64,000 nucleotides of DNA. It comes from Ecdyonurus torrentis. Lineage: Eukaryota > Arthropoda > Insecta > Ephemeroptera > Heptageniidae. A program made the position numbers and the translations under genes. The notes below the pieces were generated by a model. That model was not told where the DNA came from and searched no databases. It saw only the letters and a list, made by a program, of their open reading frames with translations. The stretch covers positions 3,596,001-3,660,000 of the forward strand of contig OX439129.1 in the NCBI GenBank assembly GCA_949318235.1, written 5' to 3'. Position 1 is the first letter of the stretch; each line of letters begins with the position of its first letter. Shown here one piece after another: positions 1 through 11,379 of this stretch.

Positions 1-1688
1 GAACCCGTAACCATCAGATAAGAGAGAAAATAATTAATGAAAATAACATGGGCTCGTATGGGACTAAACATTCTTAAAATCATAATTTAAAATCTAGCGT
101 GGTGACCCCGTCTATTTTTTTTTATAATTTTAAGGTCTATAAACCCTAATGTATCACTGTACAAAATTTCAGGTTATTCTTTCATTGCAAATTGTTTGTC
201 AAATCCCGCAGTAGCTGATTTCATGCCTTAATGGTAAAAAGTTTGTTTAACAAAAGTTTCAGTCACTATAATTTTTATTAGTTTAGGAATTTTATATAAT
301 ATTTGATATAAATTAAATATAATATATATCAACTAAAACAACAACAATAAATTGCACATTATTTTCATTTAAAGGTATGCAACACGTTGAAAAAAAAATT
401 GTGTACTATATTAACAAACCTGAAAATCAATGTTGATTTGGCAAGTCATTATAAAATAGTTTCTATTCACAAAATGGTGCGAGCAGTCACTGACGTCACA
501 GTTTGCTTTTTATACACGCGGGTGAATTCAATGACTTTGCCCAAAATCAACGTTGATTATTATGGTTCGTTAAAATATTACACAACTTTTTTGTTCAAGG
601 TTGTACTACGCCTCTTAAAATATAAAGTCAGATGCGAAAATTTTTTAATTCATTTGTTTTCTATCAAATATATATTCAGTATTAAAAAAATTTTAATCAC
701 ATTTTTAGCACATTGTTATATTTTTTAAATGTATAACATTTAATACTTCTATATTCAAGTAAGTATAATTATATGGCATAAATAAAAATTATATTAAAAT
801 TAATTAATACAAAGCTCAGTGTATTTATATACAGTTAATATTTTTATTATTATAGTTTTATTTCATTAAAATAAAACATAGAAATTTTCATTTTAAATTT
901 TTGAAATTTAAATTTTCATGAACATTTTTGTCATGTGAAATAGCTAAAAATTAGATTTTTTGATCCATTTTATAGCCTGAATGTTATTCAGTTTAATCTA
1001 TAAGCATTTATATGTAGGGCCAAATTGTTCACATAAAAACTTTCATAACAAAATATGTCACATTTAAAATCCATACATTTTGGCAACAATGACTTCAATG
1101 TTTCATAGTAAGCATTTTACATAATTCAGATTTACAGATTTACATACCGTTTTTTATAACACACAAATTTTACTTTTTGCAATTTATTAGTATATAACAA
1201 AAACATATCAATTCTTATATGCAAAAATAAAAAATAATAACTACAATACAAACTTAGAACATTCACATTGGCAGATAACCTATAAAACATTTCTTTGCAA
1301 TTTTTTAATTTCTATGCAAATGATATCAATTTTAAGTAATGTGTTGAAATAATTACAACAAGTGTTGACCTTACAAATTTGATTTTATTTCATTTTGTAC
1401 ATTTTAATTTTTTTACTTGTAATTTTGAAATTGTTTATTTTAGTAAATTTTTTATAAGTAATTAATAATAAAGTTATTTATTTACAGCTTTATTTCATAC
1501 ATATTGGGTGGTATGTACAAATAATTTTCAACTAAGACAACTGTAAAATTAATTTGTTCTGCTTTTATTATACAAAACTCGTCATGATTTACTTTAAAGG
1601 GTCTAATATGATCTAATTTTTTACTACTTGTACTGTGAATGATATCAGACTCAAGTACTGTAATTTTCTTTTAAACACAAAATATTTT
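1..1688. other. AT-rich stretch without a recognisable gene
   Basis: Very AT-rich sequence with many homopolymer runs. Short open frames exist (for example about 387-728), but they are rich in Lys/Ile/Leu/Phe, begin at a non-ATG codon and match nothing I recognise. A short near-palindrome (AATCAATGTTGATTT near 427, a variant near 546) resembles the AT-rich motif in the MITE-like region at 6.3-6.6 kb, so old MITE debris is possible. Confidence 0.5.
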
Positions 1689-2352
1689 TTAATCTTTATC
1701 CTTTACAAATAAATTATTTAATCCATAGCTTTTATTATCATTATTATTGTACTGAACATGAGAACTATTTCTTCTCAAACTTCTCTCATATAACTCTGAT
1801 GTGTAGTTTATGGAATCAAAGTTAGCACGATGATATAATGATACTGGTTTTCTTATATTTACATGTTCTATAATTAACTTTTTAACATTACCTTCTAATT
1901 TTCTAACTTCTAATAATTTACCTTGTTGGGAGGCACCCAACACATAGTATTTCTCGCTCGAAATTCTTTCTATTTCTAATAATAACTTTAACGTCTGAGA
2001 AGAGTTAATAATTTCCAAATTCATTGCTATTTCGGCCGCAACATGTTAAGTTCCATAGAGCATGGATTTTAATTCACCATTAGCACTTTCAAAGCAAAAA
2101 GTAGGATAAGCCCATGTTAAGCACTGATTCAGCTAATTGCAAGGTTTGATGAAGATTGAAAGTTAAAAATTCCTCACTTAACAGGCTTTCTACATTGATA
2201 CAAAACATTATTAACAAATTATGGGCTAATTTTACTTCATGCTTTGAAATGCTATCCTGTAATAATATGTAAACACTTCTTATAAGCAATATCCAATTTA
2301 GGAAGTAATTAGAAGGCCATTTACGTTGTTGCAGATAAGGGATTCTGCGCAT

Positions 2353-3453
2353 GATTAGGTTTTAAATAAGAATATTTAGTAAAATTAATGATATGCAAAT
2401 GATATAAATTAATGGCTAGCTAATTTGCAAACATAAGAAAATAGGATATTGAGACTTTTAGGTAAACTATGAAAAATATTTTAGGTAGAGCAATTGTAGA
2501 GCTATTAGATTATTAATGAGTCTTATATGCTATTGGTTAGGTAACTTAAATAAAGTGAAAATAAAACACAAAGGATTATGGATCCATCTTTTAGATTATT
2601 ATTACCGCATTGAATTATTGTATGAATTTACTCTTTATAAAGAGGTAGGTAAAAATTATTATATTTATATATTATTATTATAATATATCAATACCACTTT
2701 GCCAATATTATTAATTAAATATTTACCATACTTAGGCAAAACACAGATCAATTATCATTATTTTAATGTGATAAAAATATGCACAGATTCTAAATATATG
2801 CATAATATAATTATGCATTAATTTGCATATAAAAGATGCATTGCACAGAATCTATTTTATTATGCATTTATGCATAATATTACTTTAATTAGATAAAATA
2901 ATCACATGATTAAATATAAACAATCACAATAAAGTGATTGACACACGGACTACTCGCGACAAGATAGATTCGTACTCTTGTTGTCCAAGTCCCATACTGA
3001 GATACTGAAGGTTCCTTCCCTCGGTATTTATACTAACTTGTGGCGTGGGGACGCCAAAGGTACATTGACCCTGTGACGTATTGCAAGGGAATATACATTT
3101 GCACGCCACCCTGTGAGGGTTCCTCTCAACACTGCCATCCTTCCCATCCATCCAAACACTTTTCTTTTTGCAGGCATCATTGTTTTTTAAATAATATTAA
3201 ATATCATAGAACAAGAAAAATAATAATAAAATCTAGCTGACACTACTGTTTGATATATGTATTATTATTTACAGTGATAATAACACGTGTAAGATTTTCT
3301 GTCAAAATTATTATACAAAAAACTCATGATATCATCATAAAACATAAACAAAGTATTTCATTCACTAGTGCAACTTATATTATAATAACATAAAATATAA
3401 GGTCATAAAACTTAAAATATATATAAGAATATTTAATGACATTTCTGACTGCC
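2353..3453 (-). other. intron or insertion inside the transposase pseudogene
   Basis: About 1.1 kb separates the '...YYSPIILK' and '...SVYILLQDS' coding blocks. It contains a TGCAT/ATGCATAAT-rich tract (about 2790-2880) and, around 2930-3180, a less AT-rich segment with a promoter-like arrangement on the minus strand. No coding sequence is recognised. A true intron and an inserted element fit equally well. Confidence 0.4.
2998..3034 (-). promoter_or_regulatory. core-promoter-like TATA box and initiator
   Basis: On the minus strand TATAAATA (3025-3032) is followed about 25 bases later by an initiator-like TTCAGT (3004-3009), the spacing expected for an arthropod RNA polymerase II core promoter. 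The surrounding 250 bases are clearly less AT-rich than the flanks. This could be the remnant of an LTR. No partner LTR or gene start was found, so confidence is low. Confidence 0.3.
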
Positions 3454-4908
3454 TTAACGTTTTAAAATAATTGGTGAATAGTATAACAAAAAATACAAGA
3501 ATTCTGACCCTTTCCAATTTTTGATATAAGTAAGTGGCATTGGCAGTCTTTTGATGTAGCTTGGAGGCCTAATTTCTAATAAGAAGCAATTAATTTGAAT
3601 TTGTAAGTTTCCATAATAATATTCCTTATTGTGATTGTTACTGTTCAGGTACGCGTAAATATTAGTTCTTACAACACCTAACAATATACAATGCGGGTAG
3701 TCAGGTATATAAGATTTAGCGTTATCGTAGTGTGGCATGATAGCATGATACTATGGCATGAGGGACCTTTGACACCACTGCAAGGAATTTGTGGAGTTCC
3801 AGTGTCAGCCTGTTCCTGCATTCTTTCTTTGGTACGTAGTTGACTGTCTTGACATACGCTCAGCATTGAACTTCACAATTTTTTGGATTGTTGCTCGAGC
3901 AGGGGCGACTACGGTAAAAACTGGGGCATAGACCCTACTCGTTATCTTAGTGCTATGTTTAGGATGAATCCATTTTACACCATCAGTCCCTAATACTTTC
4001 ATGCACTTAGCAAAAGGAAGTAAAAACACGTGCATGTCAGGCTTTTTTAATCCTACTTAAACGCCATGCAGTATCATAATATTGCTGCTCAGCCGTGGAG
4101 GAAGATTTGCAATTACAGAGAATCCAGGCCATGCTTGCAAAGTACTACTGTTAGACAAGGGAACTCCATCTACATTGGACAACAGTAAAATATCATAAAT
4201 ATTACTTGAAATATTTTTATACTTTTCCCCACAGTGTATGTCATACATACTTTCACATTTGTTTTTTTTCTTAATTTTGCTTTCTTTTCAATTAAATATC
4301 CAAGGTTACAATATTTGAACATATGAAGTAAAAATTTTTTTATCATTTTGAATAAAATATGAACTTTACTCATTTTTTTGCACTTTTATATACTTCCATT
4401 CTATTAGTTCCAAAATAGTGTAAGCAATCAGGTTTGGCACAAAAATAGTGTTTCTTATATTGATGACCAACTTGTGGACTTAAAGAAGTTACAATTTTTA
4501 ATAATTTGTACTTAGAAGAAATCATACAATTATCTAAAGGCAGGCATTGTGATACCAACACTATTATGTCATGTTAACACTGCTTGCTCAATTTATGCCT
4601 AACATACAGATTTAACAACTGAAGAACACATCACTGAGCGTTTGCTCTGTATAGTCGTAAAGTAATTTGTTCAAGCCTAAAGAAGCAAGCAATTTGTTGC
4701 CTACCAATGATTGTAACTCTTGATCCGACGTATTTTCATTGTAATCCTCTTCAAACGATACATCTTCTACTGCTTGAAGCTTCTGAGCTTGAAGCTTGGA
4801 GCTTCTAAAACATAAATAAAAATACAATGGTAAATAAATGAGCTCTTAAAAATAATTGCTACTTAAGTTCTATCTACTTTTCCTTTTTTTTCAGGCGAAG
4901 CAATATGT

Positions 4909-5130
4909 CGATCTTGTTGCTAAAAAAAGGCCTATCTCGTTTTTTGTCAGTGGAAGCAAAAGGCCTATCTTGTTTTTTGTCAGTGCAAGCAAAAGGCCTA
5001 TGTTGTATTTTGTCAGTGACAGCAAATAGCCTATCTCGTTCCCGAACATTACGGAGATAGCTCTCAAGATAGGCATTTTGCTTCCTCTGACAAAAAACGA
5101 GATAGGCCTTTTTTTCGCAACAAGATCGAT
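4909..5130. repeat. inverted repeat enclosing a 33-bp tandem repeat
   Basis: The arms 4909-4965 and 5075-5130 are reverse complements: both contain CGATCTTGTTGC and a GGCCTATCTCGTTTTTTGTC core. Next to the left arm about three and a half copies of a 33-bp unit run in tandem (unit starts near 4928, 4961, 4994 and 5027), each with the AGGCCTATCTCGTT-type core and a GTCAGTG tail. The structure looks like a small MITE whose inner end expanded. The open frame across it is a by-product of the repeat. Confidence 0.65.
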
Positions 5131-5431
5131 GTGTAAGTAGGGCGTCATCTCCATTACGTTAGGAACGACTTTTGACACAAATTACTGCGCATAAGAAATA
5201 ATGAGATGTACATATTTTGCTTCTCGTGACATAAAACAAGTTACTCTTATTGTTTGCAAAAACATCCATTAACACATTGAGCAATTTTATAAATTTCATT
5301 ATAAGCATTGTCTTGCATTTCTAATAGTAAATGAAAATTAGGTGACTCCAAGACTTTGTCAAACCATTATGTATAACAGAACCACTAATTCCATTACTTT
5401 TATATTTATAAGAATTAATACCTTGCTCTGT

Positions 5432-5580
5432 TGATATTGAAGAACCAACTGCTTCAGAAAAACCAGTTGCAGAATGTGAATCTGCAGAGATGCCTGCCAC
5501 AACTTTAGATATCTCTGTGATATCTTCAAATGAAGATGACGAATCATCAGAGGATGAAGGTTGTAACTATCCAGTTTTTT
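5432..5580 (+). other. possible orphan acidic exon
   Basis: A plus-strand frame encodes a Ser/Glu/Asp-rich segment (including 'SSNEDDESSEDEG') and ends at a stop at 5578. It follows an AG that could be an acceptor, but no start codon or partner exon is evident. Base composition is less AT-rich than its flanks. It could be an exon remnant of a transposon protein. I do not recognise it. Confidence 0.2.
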
Positions 5581-6096
5581 GATACCATGCTGTACCTTTT
5601 GGTACCTTAAAAAAATGAAATAAATAGTAAAAGAAAAAAAAACAGACTCATACCGCGATACATTATTTGTAATAAAGTAAACTTCGGTGTAATTGAAAAT
5701 GCAAAAATTGGAAATGGAAACTTTATTCATGTGAAATATTTTCACTTTTTCCTGTGTATGCCCCCCCTCCCAGAATAAACCTGACCACACCTTTATGTCT
5801 CCAGATGTTGAATATATGGAAAAACTTTAACACACCTACTTGTCAGATTTATTCGGAGGGAGTGTAACTTAGGCCTTCAGACACAGAACATTTTTAAGAA
5901 GTTCTGTTATTATCTTAAAAAATCGTCCTTCGTTTATAATTTTACCCAAGTTTACTGCATGTAAAAACAATTATAAGGCACATTTACAGTAAATCGATGA
6001 CATGGTTTACTTAATATTGTGTTTTTCAATAATATATATGCAAGAAAACAGACAAAATATTTGTCAAATGAAAGTATTTCTAAAAATACGTTTGTC
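5581..6096. other. non-coding AT-rich stretch
   Basis: Nothing recognisable: AT-rich sequence with short A and T runs between the inverted repeat at 4.9-5.1 kb and the MITE-like module that begins near 6097. Confidence 0.5.
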
Positions 6097-6985
6097 CTAA
6101 GATGCGAGCAATGTTATTCTTTGCTCAATTATTTTATCGGAGCTCATTTTTTTTAGGTTATGCACACATATCCTATAGGGTGTGTACGCATGATGTAATT
6201 CTGTGTGATTTTCTTTGCTCTTCATTATTGAGAAATGAATAACATTTCTCAGCATAGGATAAACATAGTTTTTGGCTACTTTCTTTTGTAAATTAGCTAT
6301 TTTTTGCTCTTGATTGATATACAAATCAATATTGATTGATATTAACAGCATCAGTAGTCAATTCAATATAATCTACTCGTCACTAGGATTACATTGACTG
6401 GCTACTGAAGCTGCTTACATCAATCAATATTGATTTGTATATCAGTCAATCAATATAGATTTGTATATCAATCAATCAATATTGATTTGTATACAAAATA
6501 GCATCTTCAGTAGCCAGTGCAATAAATCCTGGCGACGAGCAGATTATATTGAACTGGCTACTGAAGCTGCTAACAACAATCAATATTGATTTGTATATCA
6601 ATCAAGACCGACAAATTGGTAATTTACGATAAAAAAATTGCTCAAATATACGTTTGCGCTATGCTGATCAATGGTATTCTCTGTTCAATAATGGCATAGA
6701 AGTGCATTTACTTTAACATCATGCGCACACATCCTATAGGGTGTGTACGCATGATGTCATTCTGAGTGATTTTCTTTGCACTCCTTAATTAAGCAATGAA
6801 TAACATTGCTCAGCATAGGATAAACTTAGTCTTTAGCTATTTTCTTTGGTAAATTAGCTATTTTTGCTCTTGATTGATAAATCAATATTGATTGATGTTA
6901 GGAGCTTCAGCAGCTAATTCAATATAATTTGCTCGTCACTAGGATTTCATTGCACTGGCTAATGTCAAAGCTTTACATCAAATAA
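6097..6985. repeat. duplicated MITE-like module with tandem TCAATATTGAT units
   Basis: Two diverged direct copies of one module lie at about 6100-6415 and 6655-6975. Both contain ATCCTATAGGGTGTGTACGC, the segment GAATAACATTTCTCAGCATAGGATAAAC or a close variant, and a GCTCTTGATTGAT block leading to TCAATATTGAT. Between them (about 6415-6605) AT-rich units containing TCAATATTGATTTGTATA are repeated several times, and flanking GCTACTGAAGCTGC motifs recur. Related fragments occur near 35135-35225 and 38045-38110. This is a local cluster of a dispersed non-autonomous repeat family; no coding capacity was seen. Confidence 0.6.
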
Positions 6986-7015
6986 TTTAATATTGTCGAT
7001 TTAATTAATGCTGTT

Positions 7016-7146
<131 letters not shown>

Positions 7147-7758
7147 TGTTCTTCGCCCGAAAGGCAACAACTTTAACATATATAATGAGATATTTTAAAC
7201 ATAACTTTAAAAGAATGAAACTACACTTTTCTTTATTCTATCCAAATGCATAATACCTTCTTTTTTTGAATCCACCGTTTAACTCCTTATATCTTTTTCT
7301 ATCACCCATTCTTGAAAACTATTTTAGTAATATAAAAATTTCGATATAATGGAAATAAGAAAGTTATCGTCAGGAACCGGAGGCACACCCTCTTTTTTTT
7401 ACCAACAGCGCAATAGACACTATTGTGCTACATAATCTATTATAAAAATAAAAAAATAATAATTTTAAAAGATACAATGTAGTAATCTTAAGTAAAGAAA
7501 TTAATATACATTTTAAAGCATAAAAAAATGTAAATAAATACATTTAAAATCTACGTTGGATTTTGTCATATTAGTACACTGACTTGTGAGTGTCAGCCAT
7601 TTTGATATTATGTAATTTTTTACTGCCAAAAAAACTCGACGCGTCAGTTCGTCAGTGTTTCATTAGCAGTTTGGTTCTATTAAACAGTCAAACATAAAAT
7701 AAATTATAAATTTATTAGTTATAAAATATCAAAAATATTTTGTGTTTATAATATTATA

Positions 7759-8116
7759 ATGGCTCCTGTATGTAACAAGTTAGTGAAGAAGAAAGTGGTC
7801 ACTAGCAACAGGTCCAAGAGAACTAGGAAGCAGGATGTAAAAAGTAATACTTCGTCGCACATGGGGATCTCCACGAATGGTAAATTTAGGCGCATTTCTC
7901 GCACTGCTCCATTACCATCTGCAGAAAAAGTTCGTGATCATTCCTTGCTTATTACTTTTAAAGTTGATAAGTGTGTTGACGTAGTCTTCGCATCTAAAAC
8001 ATTGGAATTTAAAGATGCTGTGAATGCTTCTGAAATACCAGTCAACACAGCTGTTTCGGTCATTACCAAGGAAGACCCTGAGAAACCATGGCTTGGCATC
8101 GTCCGGCGGGTGTCAA
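7759..8116 (+). CDS. candidate first coding exon of an unrecognised host gene
   Basis: An ATG-initiated frame encodes about 119 residues. It begins with a very basic, probably disordered segment (KKKVVTSNRSKRTRK) and continues into a more ordered stretch containing 'LLITFKVDKCVDVVFASKTL' and 'EKPWLGIVRRVS'. At 8117 there is a strong donor (GTAAGT). Beyond it the frame turns AT-rich and loses coding character, so I end the exon at 8116. Codon use and composition differ clearly from the surrounding non-coding DNA. Upstream (7640-7690) is a TCAGT-containing, less AT-rich region that could hold the transcription start. The next exon is not visible; transposon-like DNA occupies the putative intron. 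I do not recognise the protein: it may be a host nuclear or chromatin protein (basic N-terminus, inferred) or part of a mobile element. Confidence 0.5.
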
Positions 8117-8246
8117 GTAAGTATTTATATGAATTGCATAATATAATTATTAAAATACTTTTACTGTATGCGATCAATAATTAAAATGTATGTATCTGTG
8201 GCAAAAAAATATATATACTGGTATGTACACACTGTCCAATGTAAAA

Positions 8247-9265
8247 CATATCTATGTAGCCGCGGCAAAAAGACGTATCTGCATTTGGCCAGTTTGCAAC
8301 AAAACAAGTATCTGCAATTGGCCAGTTTACAGCAAAAAACGTATCTGCATTTGGCCAGTTTACAGCAAATGACGTAGCTGCATTTTTCATTATTTTACAG
8401 GAGAGACAAAAAACTAATTATGACATTATTACAATGAGAAAAAGTAAATTTAATGTATTAGTAACGTCATATTTTGTTCTTTGATAAGTATAGTAATGAC
8501 GTTTATTTTGTAAACTAAGCTTGACATATTAAATTTTTCATATATGCAAAAAAAAATTTAACCTCTACAAAATTTTCCATTTATTTATGGTTTTTGATTG
8601 TTTCTGTTATTGAATATCATGAATATAATTTTTTTTAATTATTTAGCATATTTTTTTAGCATATTTTTTTAATAAGTGATTTTTTTTTATTATTTAAATT
8701 AATTTTTTTTTAGTTTTTGGTAGGTCTAAATTTACTACTTTATATTATTTAATAATAATGTAGAGACAAAATTCAGGGATTTTATACTAATGATATACGG
8801 GCTCTACAAAATATCATCATTGTAGCTCCTACATTTCTCACATTGTTATTTATTCACACAGCTGTTTACTTTAAAATAGCTACCAACAAAACAAAAAAAA
8901 AGTGCAAGATTTTTTTTATTTTTTAATTTAAAAATGTTTGATTGTTGGAATATTTTGTAGCGAGATTATTTCTTCTATACTGAATTAAAAAGAAAAAACC
9001 TTAGTTTTAAAATGGTACCTAAATTTATAATAGTAAATAAACATTCAGAATTTAGGTGCAATTTTTATTGTTGGTAGCGCTGTAAATGCAGTTCCGCCTT
9101 TTGATGCGCTCGTTGGCCAATATGATTTTCACTGAAAGCACTCCCAATTATTTAACATATTAAATTAGAAAAAATGTTCAGAAAGGCCAGATTTGCAACT
9201 ACGCCCTTTGTGGGGCTACCTTAAAATGCAGATACGTCTTTTGGCCGCGGCCACATCGATATATG
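8247..9265. mobile_element. non-autonomous TIR element with subterminal tandem repeats
   Basis: The ends are inverted repeats of about 40 bases: 8247-8286 and the reverse complement of 9226-9265 share GCCGCGGC and AAAGACGTATCTGCATTT. Inside the left end a unit of about 31 bases (GTATCTGCATTTGGCCAGTT) is repeated three to four times to about 8380. Related words recur inverted near 9085-9120 and 9185-9230. The interior is T-rich and non-coding. It lies in the putative intron after the 7759-8116 exon. Superfamily is unknown; no clear target-site duplication (TSD) was resolved. Confidence 0.6.
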
Positions 9266-9287
9266 TATATTATATTATATATGTGTA

Positions 9288-10609
9288 CAGCTCTGGCCAA
9301 AAGTTTGAGAACGATTTGAAATGCAACCCGCAACACAAATCATGTAAACAAGCAAATTTCCTTTTTCCTGACTATATCACTATAGCGATTACGATTATTT
9401 ATCACGGCAGCAAGCAAGCAGACGTGCGTCTCTCTTGCTTGCTTGCTGCATACACCTTTCTAGCTTTTCAATATTTCTGAGGACTACAAAATATTTTAGT
9501 TTTGTTATGCATGCCTGCTATTTGATATTGTAAAATGTTCTGTCTCTTGGTTTTTTGTTAGAATACAAGATTTATATAATAATATAATATCAAATTTGGT
9601 AAAAATACTTTATTTAATAGATAGGCCAATATTTTTATTTTATATTTATTATTATTATATATATATTTTTTTTGTATTATTTGAAATTTTTTATTTTATT
9701 TTTAATCAATTAATTAATTTCTACAAATAATCGTTTTTATATATAATTTGTGTAAAAGTTTGCTATAATTCATTAACTAATTATTTATATGAAACAACTT
9801 AAATTCTATAATTAAAAAAACGGGAATATGCGGGGGAATAAAACAACAACAGATGATAAAATTAAATACAAAATCAAATTGTTTGAAAATTAAATATTAT
9901 AATTAATAAATATGTTAATAAAAAAAAGAAGTGAAATAATTTTTTTTAAATATAGGCCTATCCCTTAAATATTAAGTATCATAAATATCATAAACTGTAA
10001 TCATATAATTAATGAATATTTGTAATACTTTATAAAAAAAAAGATAGCCTAATTAATGAAATGAAACAACTTTTATTCTATATAATATAAATGACGCAAT
10101 AAAGAGATGATTGTTTATGCTGGAGAAAAGAAGAACAGAAGATAAAATTAGACATCAAATCATATTGTTTCAAAATAAAATATTATATTTAATAAATAAT
10201 TTAATTGAAAAAAGATAAAATAATGAAATAATTTTTTAATTATATCCATTAAATATAAAGTGGCATAAACATCGTAAACTGTGATCATATAATTATTGAA
10301 TATTTTTAAAAAATAATATTAAAAAAAAATCCTTGCTTCATGGAAAGGATATATAAAAATAAAACTGATGAAGACAATATTTTGTAAGTTTTATAGGTAA
10401 AAATAGAAATCACCACATTCTGTGTGATTGTTTGATCGAAAAGCATGATAACAAAACTAGACACAACAGATAGTGCAAACTTAAAGAAGGAGGCGAGGGT
10501 AAAGATTCACGTTCTATCGATATAGTCAGGAAAATAGAAACCTGCATTGATGACTCATCTGTTTTGCCCGATCACTTTCATATCGTTCTCAAACTTTTGG
10601 CCAGAGCTG
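9288..10609. mobile_element. Tc1/mariner-type non-autonomous element (1.3 kb)
   Basis: Both ends carry CAGCTCTGGCCAAAAGTTTG in inverted orientation, bounded by TA (9286-9287 and 10610-10611). This is the termini-plus-TA pattern of Tc1/mariner elements. Further inside, TTTTCCTGACTATATC recurs on both arms, so the imperfect inverted repeat extends about 100 bases. There is no transposase. The interior contains two diverged tandem copies of a segment of about 250-290 bases. The same terminal sequence bounds the 120-bp element at 39034-39153. Confidence 0.78.
9783..10325. repeat. diverged tandem duplication inside the Tc1-like element
   Basis: Segments about 9783-10030 and 10060-10325 share an ordered series of words: ATGAAACAACTT, GATAAAATTA, AAATTAAATATTATA-like, GAAATAATTTTTT, ATCATATAATTA and TGAATATTT. 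They are direct-repeat copies that have diverged by substitutions and short indels. Confidence 0.6.
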
Positions 10610-11379
10610 TACATATATATTTTAGACAATACATACATGAAGGGGTTGGGAGGAATTGACAAATATAAATATTAATAACATTACATCGTAAAAATGATCA
10701 GGAATTTTAGATGCAGTAAAAAAATATGTATACATACGGAAAAAAAAAGGTCCATGAGGGGGTGATATTTGAATGCAAAATACTGCAGGGTCTCAGCTAT
10801 ATCTTTTCTTAGTATAGAACAGCCCATTTAATATGGGTTTCATAGAGTTGTAAAAAAAAAGGTGAGACTTTTTGTCAAAATTTAAAGAATAAGTGCCCGT
10901 TAGATATATATTTTTAATTTGAAAAAAATAGACCTGAGAAAAACATAAGCATTTAACTCACAAAAAACTTGATGGTACTTTTTACATATCATAAATAACT
11001 TTAGTTTGTCTCAAACCCCAACTGTAGCTCCATAGCAGTGATATATAAAATATTGATTTAAGCAAACATTCCCGAGTAAAACAAATTTCGTAGGAATATT
11101 TCAGACAAATCATCGTCTTTTGACCCTCGATTTATCCCAGATTGAACTTAGATTTATCCTCGAAATGGGACATTTTAATTTATGCAGAAACCCTTTTATT
11201 TTCAACATAGAACCTTTTTTCCCTTCATCACACGCAGGTAATTTTTTTCAAATATTAGTGTTTTTATAGCTTAACACAGACATATCCCAGACATATCGCA
11301 GACAAAGCCAAGACAAATCAATTTTTTTTTACCTGATTGTTCCTTAATATTTCTCAGACATTTCACAGACAATTTCCAG
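10610..11379. other. non-coding stretch
   Basis: AT-rich DNA without a usable frame. A CAGACA-type word (CCCAGACATATCGCAGACAA) recurs loosely between 11270 and 11375. Nothing else recognised. Confidence 0.45.

Larger units (their letters stand above)
1689..4827 (-). pseudogene. EnSpm/TNP2-like transposase pseudogene ("transposase domain-containing protein" type)
   Basis: Several minus-strand blocks follow the order of the animal transposase-domain proteins distantly related to plant TNP2. About 4370-4561 holds a Cys-containing N-terminal part. 4057-4248 holds a 'VDGVPLSNSSTLQAWP' block. 3805-4035 holds 'KKPDMHVFLLPF' and a 'VAPARATIQKI' block. 3454-3738 holds 'IPDYPHCILLGVV', 'PPSYIKRLPMPL' and 'LYYSPIILK'. 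2089-2352 holds 'SVYILLQDSISK', and about 1689-2075 holds 'CFESANGELKSMLYGT' and the C-terminal tail. The gene is broken: there is an in-frame stop at 4057 between two blocks, a frameshift near 2105 and a stop just after the SMLYGT block. The 2353-3453 gap may be an intron (possible acceptor GCGCAG just above 2349) or an insertion. The family call is from memory of conserved blocks; it is a dead transposon copy rather than a host gene. Confidence 0.72.
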
